Shown here one piece after another: positions 22,098 through 27,107 of a stretch of DNA of 27,107 nt. Under the pieces are notes generated by a model. The model saw only the letters and a list, made by a program, of their open reading frames with translations, had not been told where the DNA came from and made no database searches. The position numbers and the translations under genes were made by a program. Location of the stretch: positions 1 to 27,107 of the forward strand of contig CAYQXI010000109.1 of NCBI GenBank assembly GCA_964421575.1, written 5' to 3'. Origin of the DNA: JAAOZN01 sp964421575. GTDB taxonomy: Archaea > Thermoproteota > Nitrososphaeria > Nitrososphaerales > JAAOZN01. How positions within the stretch are numbered: position 1 is the first letter of the stretch; each line of letters starts with the position of its first letter.

Positions 22098-22424
22098 CCG
22101 GGTGGCGGGGAGGGCTGGGAGGCTAGCCGTCTCCCAAAACCTGAAAACGGCTACATGCAGGGGCCAGTAACTACCAGGTAAAACACCGCATCTGAAAAAC
22201 CCGCCAACTGGGTGGGGATGAAGCCGCGCTGCGGTGGGTAGCAGCAAGGAGCACCCCTCTCGAAGGGGAGGGTGTGACTCTCAACCACCGAACCGAGTCA
22301 GGTCCGGGAGGGAGCAGCTCTAAGGTGGGGCTGGCTACGCTGCCGCATCTACGTGGTCGACTTCATCTGGTTGGAGAAGGGGTTCGGGTGCGGTGTGAAT
22401 TCTGGTGGAGCCGCCACCTCTTGG
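22098..22424 (+). ncRNA. ffs: Signal recognition particle RNA (archaeal 7S/SRP RNA)
   Basis: This is a GC-rich, non-coding stretch of about 327 nt. The ends pair as helix 5 (GGTGGCGG near 22101-22108 with CCGCCACC at 22411-22418). Helix 8, the SRP54 binding site, is clear: GTCAGGTCC-GGGA-GGGAGCAGC with the GGGA tetraloop at 22306-22309. The 5' part (22105-22170) fits the Alu domain with helices 2-4. A separate hairpin near 22250-22275 (CACCCCTCTCGAAGGGGAGGG) fits helix 6, where SRP19 binds. Exact ends are estimated from the terminal pairing. It lies just 8 nt after the TtuA-like gene, with only a weak TATA-like run (AAATA at 22071), so processing from a common transcript is possible. Confidence 0.92.
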
Positions 22425-22451
22425 CATGTAGCAAATGGTATTTGTAGCGGT

Positions 22452-22835
22452 TTATTTCTGTGGTTGGGTAGATTCCTCTTCTTTAAACAGCTTCCCCTCA
22501 ACTAAAACCGCGTTGACTTGATAGATTTCCTCGGTGATCATGTTGCCTCTGACTAGCTTTCGCCTTCTTTCTCCTTTCTCAGCCTTACGTAACCCAGTTC
22601 CTTTTGTTAATAGAACGTACTTCTTAACCCCGCCTAAGACGTCTGCACGCATAGGGAACCCAGCTCTGTCGCTACCTCCGGTTATCTTTATCTTACCGGG
22701 GATCCCGATGACCTCTGCATCAAATATGTCGCCTATCTTAAGTCCTATCAGCGGTTGAGCCAGCTGGTCTTTAAGCTCCTTGCTGATAGCTCTACCTGTC
22801 TTAGGGTCTGACACCACCAGTTTGAAGGTTGGCAA
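22452..22835 (-). CDS. rps6e: Small-subunit ribosomal protein eS6 (S6e)
   Basis: This 127-residue protein is of the usual archaeal length and lacks the eukaryotic C-terminal extension. It opens with FKLVVSDPKTGRAISKEL and carries the conserved IKITGGSDRAGFPMR and KGERRRKLVRG blocks. It has a Glu/Gln-rich tail. The TTG start at 22835 has GGTG five bases upstream. A TATA-like CTTATTTAG (minus sense, about 22865-22873) lies about 30 nt upstream. It is convergent with the SRP RNA and the two ends are only 27 nt apart. Confidence 0.95.
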   Translation of the reverse strand: MPTFKLVVSDPKTGRAISKELKDQLAQPLIGLKIGDIFDAEVIGIPGKIKITGGSDRAGFPMRADVLGGVKKYVLLTKGTGLRKAEKGERRRKLVRGNMITEEIYQVNAVLVEGKLFKEEESTQPQK

Positions 22836-22902
22836 GTCGCACCAGACAAGGACCCCTACACTTAGCTAAATAAGTGTTTTATGCAAACCACGCAAACACA
22901 GA

Positions 22903-23109
22903 ATGAATGTTGATTTATTTGAACCGTCCATCAGGGCCACCAATTCTAAAGTGCAACCTACTTTTGATATAATCCAAAAATGGGTGGAAAGCAGCAGAGT
23001 TTACCTACCCAACAGAGATCATAGCGGGTCGAATTCAGTGATTATCGAGGTAAAAAGTTGTGCCGGTCTTCTTTCAGACACTTTACATCGTTTGAACCAA
23101 AGATATTGA
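22903..23109 (+). CDS. Doubtful small ORF (68 codons)
   Basis: This is a 68-residue open frame with an ATG placed about 24 nt after a TATA-like GTTTTATGC (about 22875-22883), the spacing of a leaderless message. The protein has no family likeness that I recognise and its composition is unremarkable. It may be a real small protein, a gene remnant or chance. Confidence 0.25.
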   Translation: MNVDLFEPSIRATNSKVQPTFDIIQKWVESSRVYLPNRDHSGSNSVIIEVKSCAGLLSDTLHRLNQRY

Positions 23110-23299
23110 GGGTGTGTTACATTCGGTTCACCAACCAAATTCGATAGGGAAGTCACCAAGAAGGATAGAGAGTTGTTCAGTAAGGGTTTAGAATAGATGG
23201 CGTGAAAGCCTTTTAGAAATACTATATCTTGATAGGGGGTTCTTTAGGTCACTGTGCTTTAAGTGGTAGGTGCTTATAGGTGCACGTCAACATCATTAA

Positions 23300-23320
23300 C
23301 ACTCATATACTTAACGAGTG
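23300..23320 (+). promoter_or_regulatory. Inverted repeat over a possible promoter of the PIN-like gene
   Basis: CACTC at 23300-23304 and GAGTG at 23316-23320 form a 5-bp inverted repeat around a TATA-like ATATACTTAA. It is about 50 nt upstream of the PIN-like start and could be an operator over the promoter. Confidence 0.3.
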
Positions 23321-23371
23321 AAGAAAAGAAAACTAAATTACCACACAAAAATGTAAAGAGGTGATAAAGAG

Positions 23372-23680
23372 ATGAAGTATATGGTTGACGCTATGCTCTA
23401 TGGTTTAGCCAAGGAGTTGCGTGAACTGGGAATCGAATGTGAAACAGCATCCAAGCTCATACAAGGCAACGAAGACTCGAGCGTAAGAATACCAGACCCA
23501 GACATAGTAGAATACCTCTTGAAAGCTAAAGGAGAGGTCTGCCTAATAACACTAGACAGCGAGCTGGCGCAGTACTGTGCAAAATTCAACATACCTTGCA
23601 TAAGAGTGCAAGATCTCGTAATAAAACACATATCAGAGCAAGCAAGTCAAGCTAAAAATACCCCTTCAGCCACAAACTAA
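23372..23680 (+). CDS. PIN-like (DUF5615/Mut7-C type) putative ribonuclease
   Basis: This is a 102-residue protein with the short PIN-like layout. MKYMVDAML gives D6, IPDPDIVEYL gives D42 and D44, and LITLDSELAQYC gives D62, followed by the strand FNIPCIRV. These acids are placed as in Mut7-C/DUF5615 proteins, which are thought to bind metal and cut RNA. Many act as toxins, but no antitoxin-like gene is adjacent. A very good GAGGTGAT ribosome-binding site lies 9 nt before the ATG. The tail after residue 88 (SEQASQAKNTPSATN) looks disordered. Confidence 0.78.
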   Translation: MKYMVDAMLYGLAKELRELGIECETASKLIQGNEDSSVRIPDPDIVEYLLKAKGEVCLITLDSELAQYCAKFNIPCIRVQDLVIKHISEQASQAKNTPSATN

Positions 23681-23771
23681 ACACGTTTCCAACCAAATAA
23701 CTAATCACGATCCTCATTCTAGCTAACCACTGCGACCTCCCTTTATAAGTGGGACTATCTTGTGCTCGATA

Positions 23772-23780
23772 GGTATATAA
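23772..23780 (+). promoter_or_regulatory. TATA box for the GT-MscS-otsB operon
   Basis: GGTATATAA predicts transcription from about 23801, just before the possible GTG (23802) and ATG (23811) starts of the glycosyltransferase. Confidence 0.5.
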
Positions 23781-23810
23781 CATACTTGTCTAGATTTTTA
23801 GGTGATTGTG

Positions 23811-25172
23811 ATGGGTATTCTCTGCGTAGCGTCCCAGACACCGCTACTACAGCTCATCAACCCTAACGTGGTTGGAAACGTAGGGGTTACTGACTTCTCC
23901 ACTCTTACTGAAGGAGTTGACTATAGATTCAGCCCAGGCGGCGTCAGTAGGATGCTCTACCCCTTATTGAAGCGGATGATACAGAATGGTATAGTGGATG
24001 GGGTTGAATGGATCTCTTTGAACCCGAATGCCCCATCTAGAGTATCATTTGAAGGTCTTTATCTTAATCACGTCTCTCTCCCCTCAGAGAAGCTTAAGGG
24101 TTATGGTGCTGTGAAGGAAGGGATCTGGCGTCTCTTCCACGGTTTGTGGAAACCAGAAATCCCTGAATTTTGGTGTGACGAATATATCGATTACATGTTC
24201 TTAAATCGAAGATTCAGCGAGTTGGCATATGCTCTCCATCGTCAACTAGATTTTGACGGCTTCTACATACACGACTTTCAACTCTTACCCATGGGGTCTA
24301 TGCTTCCTAAAGCTGAGCCGAAGATATTCAGGTGGCATATACCATTCAGAACACACGATCTACCTAGGAGCTGGCAACAAGCCCTCTTAAAGTACTTGAG
24401 TTACTACGATGTTGTAATCGTAAGCAGCCGAACCTACCTTCACGAGTTAAGAAGATTGGGGTATGAGGGTGATGCCTTCCACATATACCCCTATATAGAC
24501 CCCTCACAGTACAGGCAGCCAACCCCAAGAGAGATTCAAGATCTACGTGAGCACCTAGGCATAAGTGAAGGGGATAAGGTATTGCTGACAGTAGCCAGAT
24601 TAGATCCTATGAAGGCGCAGGATAAAGTAATTTCAGCCCTTAAGAGAGTCGTTACTAAAATCCCCAACACAAAGCTTGTTTTGGTAGGTGATGGTAGCTT
24701 CTCCAGCTCAAAACTAGGGTTATCTAAGGGTGAGAGATGGCTACAGCACCTTAGAGAGGTTGCAGAAAGCAAGGGAGTAAAGAAAAATGTTATCTTTGCT
24801 GGTTATCTTCCGGAGAAGGATTTAGGGACAGCGTATGCGATGTGTGACGCCTTTATACTGCCATCGATTAGAGAGGGCTTTGGGCTTGTGGTTGTTGAGG
24901 CTTGGCTATATAAGAAGCCAGTTATAGTCAGCTCTTACGCAGGTGTTGCGGATTTGATAGAGGATGGTGTAAACGGACTCCTCTTTGACCCTAAGAACAC
25001 CAATCAGCTAGCCTTTAAAATCATCCGAGTTTTGAGCGATGAAGATCTTGCTGAGAAGTTGGGTAAAGAGGGCTTCAAGACATCCACACTCTGCCACATA
25101 GACGAGGGTATAAAGAAGGAAGCAGAAATCCTATCAAAGTACTTGGGTGGTGTTAGATATGCTACAGTTTGA
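23811..25172 (+). CDS. GT4-family glycosyltransferase, probably osmolyte synthesis
   Basis: This is a GT-B fold glycosyltransferase of 453 residues. The C-terminal half has LLTVARLDPMKAQDKVI, LVLVGDGS, NVIFAGYL and the E-x7-E motif in REGFGLVVVEAW, all typical of GT4. The N-terminal half has FYIHDFQLLP and RWHIPFR, a pattern shared with trehalose-making TreT and GT20 enzymes. With a MscS channel and trehalose-phosphate phosphatase downstream, it may make trehalose-6-phosphate or a related phosphorylated osmolyte; this is inference from context. ATG at 23811, with AGGTGAT just upstream, is preferred to GTG at 23802, which would be leaderless. Its 3' end overlaps the MscS gene by 14 nt. Confidence 0.88.
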   Translation: MGILCVASQTPLLQLINPNVVGNVGVTDFSTLTEGVDYRFSPGGVSRMLYPLLKRMIQNGIVDGVEWISLNPNAPSRVSFEGLYLNHVSLPSEKLKGYGAVKEGIWRLFHGLWKPEIPEFWCDEYIDYMFLNRRFSELAYALHRQLDFDGFYIHDFQLLPMGSMLPKAEPKIFRWHIPFRTHDLPRSWQQALLKYLSYYDVVIVSSRTYLHELRRLGYEGDAFHIYPYIDPSQYRQPTPREIQDLREHLGISEGDKVLLTVARLDPMKAQDKVISALKRVVTKIPNTKLVLVGDGSFSSSKLGLSKGERWLQHLREVAESKGVKKNVIFAGYLPEKDLGTAYAMCDAFILPSIREGFGLVVVEAWLYKKPVIVSSYAGVADLIEDGVNGLLFDPKNTNQLAFKIIRVLSDEDLAEKLGKEGFKTSTLCHIDEGIKKEAEILSKYLGGVRYATV

Positions 25173-25914
25173 AAGCATCTACCCAATAATTTACGTAGCC
25201 GTAACCCTTGCGCTGACATACATTGCAACCAGGATCGTAACTCTCTTTATCCGAGGGATCTTTAGGTCTGGCATCCCCATCATAGCCGTTCACGTAGAGA
25301 AGGTAGTGATCGTAGCGATCTGGGTTATAGGTGTGCTGATCGCTGTTCAAACGGTAGGTGTAAGAATAGATCTTATCCTTCTACTATTTGCACTGGTAGG
25401 CTTCGCCGCCATCATAGCATTCAGAGACGTTATGCAGAACATCGCAGCCAGATACTTCAGCGAACTTTACGTCCCATTTAAGCTGGGTGATGAAATCACG
25501 GTGCTTAACTATACTGGTAAAGTGATTGGGGTCAACCCTACTTGCACCATCTTACTAACCAAAGAAGAGAATATAATCAGCATCCCGAACCAGATATTTA
25601 TGAAGGAGCCAATCATCAACTCAACACAAGCAGCGTGGAAGGAGTTAATAATACCGATCATAGTGCCAACCACTATCGACTTAGCAGAATTCGAAGAAAA
25701 CGTGCTCAAAGCGTGCAACAAGCTGAAGATGTATTGGGATGAAAACTTCCCCCCTCTCCTAACGACTAAAAGGCGCGATGAGAAAGAGATACATTTAGAG
25801 CTTAGACTTATGGTTAATACAGCAGAGAAGAAAGAGATAGCTGCCTCTGAGATAAACAGGAGAATATTTGAGATTCAGCAGAGGCTCAAAAGTAAAGCTC
25901 GGCAAACACCTTGA
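25159..25914 (+). CDS. mscS: Small-conductance mechanosensitive channel (MscS family)
   Basis: This is a 251-residue protein. It has two N-terminal membrane segments, then the pore-lining third helix and the beta domain (FKLGDEITVLNYTGKVIGVNP) and IISIPNQIFMKEPIIN, the family signature, followed by the C-terminal alpha/beta domain. It would open under membrane tension to release solutes when the cell meets lower osmolarity. ATG at 25159 is chosen over GTG at 25147 because GGGTGGTG lies seven bases before it. It overlaps the GT gene by 14 nt and is 19 nt before otsB, so solute synthesis and release are encoded together. Confidence 0.92.
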   Translation: MLQFESIYPIIYVAVTLALTYIATRIVTLFIRGIFRSGIPIIAVHVEKVVIVAIWVIGVLIAVQTVGVRIDLILLLFALVGFAAIIAFRDVMQNIAARYFSELYVPFKLGDEITVLNYTGKVIGVNPTCTILLTKEENIISIPNQIFMKEPIINSTQAAWKELIIPIIVPTTIDLAEFEENVLKACNKLKMYWDENFPPLLTTKRRDEKEIHLELRLMVNTAEKKEIAASEINRRIFEIQQRLKSKARQTP

Positions 25915-25933
25915 CGACTGATGCTGAACCACC

Positions 25934-26707
25934 TTGAGGCCTAAGCATCTTTGGGAGGAGTGGGGTAAAGTCATAAACACCATAAAGGCGAGCGCTTCCG
26001 TATTTATACTACTGGACTACGACGGCACACTCACACCTATAGTAGAGAGGCCAGAAGACGCACACATATCGTCTGAAACAAGGAATCTTCTAAAGACGTT
26101 GGCTGATAAACGAGGGTACAAAGTCGGTGTAATCTCAGGTAGGGTTTTAGAAGATGTCAAGAAGCGGGTTGGCTTAGAAGAAGTGTACTACGCAGGAAAC
26201 CACGGTTTAGAGTTAAGCGGGCCAGATATAGAGTTTGTGCACCCAGAGGCTAAAGAGCTGGCTGGAAGCATCTCAAAAGTCTTTGAGGAGCTAAAGATTG
26301 AGTTAGGTGGGGTTGAGGGGGTTATTGTTGAGAACAAGACCTTAACGGTAAGCGTACACTACAGAACCACTCCAGCCGAAAAAATAGAGTTGGTTAAGCA
26401 GAAGGTGCTTGGTGTAGTTAGCCGTTGGCAGCACTTACAACTAACCTACGGAAAGAAGGTGCTCGAGGTAAAGCCTAAACTAGATTGGAACAAAGGCAGA
26501 GCTGCGCAGCTTCTTATCGAGAGGATAGCACCTGAGAGCCTACCGATATATGCTGGAGACGACAGCACAGATGAAGATGCGTTTCTCCAGCTCAGCAGAG
26601 GTGTGACCATCTTAGTGACAAACACCCCAATTCAAACGAGCGCAAAATACTATCTTAGAGATGCTGATGAAGTTAAAGAGTTTCTCAAGCAACTAACGAT
26701 ATTATAA
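25934..26707 (+). CDS. otsB: Trehalose-6-phosphate phosphatase (OtsB)
   Basis: This is a 257-residue HAD phosphatase. Motif I is LLDYDGTLTP with D28 and D30; motif II is VISGR; the NHGLEL block is typical of OtsB; the cap domain holds ENKTLTVSVHYR; and motif IV is GDDSTDEDAF. It removes phosphate from trehalose-6-phosphate, or a similar sugar phosphate such as mannosyl-3-phosphoglycerate, though the GNHGLE block favours OtsB. The start is TTG at 25934, with no clear ribosome-binding site, so translation may depend on coupling to mscS 19 nt upstream. No classic GT20 OtsA is in view; the upstream GT may fill that role. Confidence 0.92.
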   Translation: MRPKHLWEEWGKVINTIKASASVFILLDYDGTLTPIVERPEDAHISSETRNLLKTLADKRGYKVGVISGRVLEDVKKRVGLEEVYYAGNHGLELSGPDIEFVHPEAKELAGSISKVFEELKIELGGVEGVIVENKTLTVSVHYRTTPAEKIELVKQKVLGVVSRWQHLQLTYGKKVLEVKPKLDWNKGRAAQLLIERIAPESLPIYAGDDSTDEDAFLQLSRGVTILVTNTPIQTSAKYYLRDADEVKEFLKQLTIL

Positions 26708-26738
26708 ATTCTAATATAGTGGGCTCAGTAAATAGTAG

Positions 26739-26906
26739 ATGATGGTGCGGAAGATCGTAAAAGATGGTCAGATGCTTTATGAATGTGAGGAATGCCACCT
26801 ACTATACCGAGAAAAGACTTGGGCCGAAAGATGCGAAGAATTCTGCACCAAACACCACGCTTGCTCACTAGAGATCACCAAACACGCAGCCCGACTCGAC
26901 GATTAA
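26739..26906 (+). CDS. Small conserved Cys/His-rich archaeal protein
   Basis: This is a 55-residue protein. After a KIVKDGQMLYECEEC start it continues LLYREKTWAERCEEFC and ends KHHACSLEITKHA. The cysteines (C16, C19, C32, C36, C42) and His residues suggest one small zinc site. I recall this pattern (xCEECxxxYxxKxWAExCExxC...CNLEITKHA) as common in archaeal small hypotheticals (DUF7128-like), but its function is not known. ATG at 26739 or the next ATG at 26742; a TATA-like CTAATATAG at 26711-26719 implies a leaderless message. Confidence 0.72.
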   Translation: MMVRKIVKDGQMLYECEECHLLYREKTWAERCEEFCTKHHACSLEITKHAARLDD

Positions 26907-26933
26907 ACGAGAAACACAAAAATCAACCGCTAA

Positions 26934-26944
26934 CATTAAAAAGA
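26934..26944 (+). promoter_or_regulatory. TATA-like box for tRNA-Glu
   Basis: ATTAAAAAGAT lies 23 nt upstream of the mature tRNA 5' end, the usual archaeal spacing. Confidence 0.4.
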
Positions 26945-26967
26945 TAGAGAGGAATAACCAGCCCCGA

Positions 26968-27045
26968 GCTCCGGTCGTCTAGTCCGGTCAAGGATCGCGG
27001 CCTCTCGAGCCCCAAACGCGGGTTCAAATCCCGCCCGGAGCACCA
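26968..27045 (+). tRNA. tRNA-Glu (anticodon CUC), encoded CCA
   Basis: The acceptor stem GCTCCGG pairs with CCGGAGC. The D stem is GTCT/GGAT, and the anticodon stem GCGGC/GCCCC has one C-C mismatch. The loop CTCTCGA has anticodon CTC at 27002-27004. The T arm is GCGGG-TTCAAAT-CCCGC. Discriminator A is at 27042 and CCA at 27043-27045 is encoded. No intron is seen; the sequence folds without one. The CUC anticodon reads GAG. Confidence 0.94.
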
Positions 27046-27083
27046 CCTTATTTAAAACTCGATAGCTAAGGAAGGACCTTCTG

Positions 27084-27107
27084 ATGCAGAACTCTGTGCA
27101 TGTGGCA
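27084..27107 (+). CDS. Possible start of a gene cut by the window edge
   Basis: An ATG with GGAAGG eight bases upstream opens a frame of eight codons to the end of the window. There is too little to identify; a TATA-like TATTTAAAAC lies at about 27049-27058. Confidence 0.2.

Larger units (their letters stand above)
22836..23371. other. Largely non-coding stretch between eS6 and PIN-like gene
   Basis: About 535 bp without a secure gene. It holds the eS6 promoter, one weak ORF (22903-23109), a direct repeat of TAGGTGC near 23265-23282, and an inverted repeat CACTC/GAGTG at 23300-23320 that overlaps a TATA-like run. I see no tRNA, CRISPR or transposon end in it. Confidence 0.4.

Noticed and set aside
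22100..22420. CRISPR or repeat array in the GC-rich block
   Set aside because: No regular repeats; the pairing and helix 8 motif identify SRP RNA.
23372..23680. Toxin-antitoxin pair
   Set aside because: The PIN-like gene has no adjoining antitoxin-like gene with coupled spacing; the ORF at 22903 is too far away and unlike known antitoxins.

Overview
The window is chromosomal DNA from an archaeon. The evidence is two TFB transcription factors, archaeal DnaG, Pelota, aIF1/SUI1, ribosomal proteins eL13 and eS6, an archaeal-type SRP RNA, TATA boxes about 25 nt upstream of many starts, and frequent TTG/GTG start codons. eL13 is normally missing from Euryarchaeota, so a TACK-type lineage (Thaumarchaeota/Aigarchaeota/Bathyarchaeota-like) is the best guess. 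The GC-rich structural RNAs in a genome of moderate GC suggest a thermophile. The exact taxon cannot be fixed by reading alone. I saw no insertion sequence, CRISPR array, prophage or origin.

Layout. 1-3179: aromatic amino acid operon, with the end of chorismate synthase, a chorismate mutase-aminotransferase fusion and TyrA. 3176-4094 (-): a membrane protein overlapping a winged-helix regulator. 4249-6901: aIF1 with a possible leader ORF, a zinc-ribbon protein, a CPBP membrane protease, a dCTP deaminase-like protein and a helical unknown. 6891-7838 (-): first TFB. 8160-9068: PfkB kinase. 9065-10541 (-): JAMM protease and E1-like enzyme. 10608-10949: eL13. 11002-12611 (-): 8-oxoguanine glycosylase and LysE exporter. 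12666-13277: NT5C-type phosphatase. 13227-14068 (-): two unknowns. 14129-15220 (-): AbrB-PhoU regulator, divergent from a second TFB (15462-16394). 16490-18686: DnaG and Pelota. 18856-21066 (-): a DUF6998-like/nuclease-fold protein, CutA and a site-2 protease. 21130-22089: TtuA/Ncs6 tRNA thiolase, followed after 8 nt by the SRP RNA (22098-22424). 22452-22835 (-): eS6. 22836-23371: mostly non-coding. 23372-23680: PIN-like protein. 23811-26707: glycosyltransferase, MscS channel and trehalose-phosphate phosphatase. 26739-26906: small Cys-rich protein. 26968-27045: tRNA-Glu(CUC).

How the genes work together. Most of the window is core information processing and biosynthesis in short, tightly packed operons. 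The JAMM/E1 pair and TtuA both belong to the ubiquitin-like/sulfur-carrier world, but no small carrier protein is seen here. The GT-MscS-OtsB operon is a compact osmotic-stress module that resembles the trehalose operon described for Thermoproteus tenax.

The points most worth a second look are the CM-aminotransferase fusion, the leader ORF whose stop overlaps the aIF1 start, the two unlike TFBs, several divergent gene pairs that appear to share a single central TATA element, and the osmolyte module.
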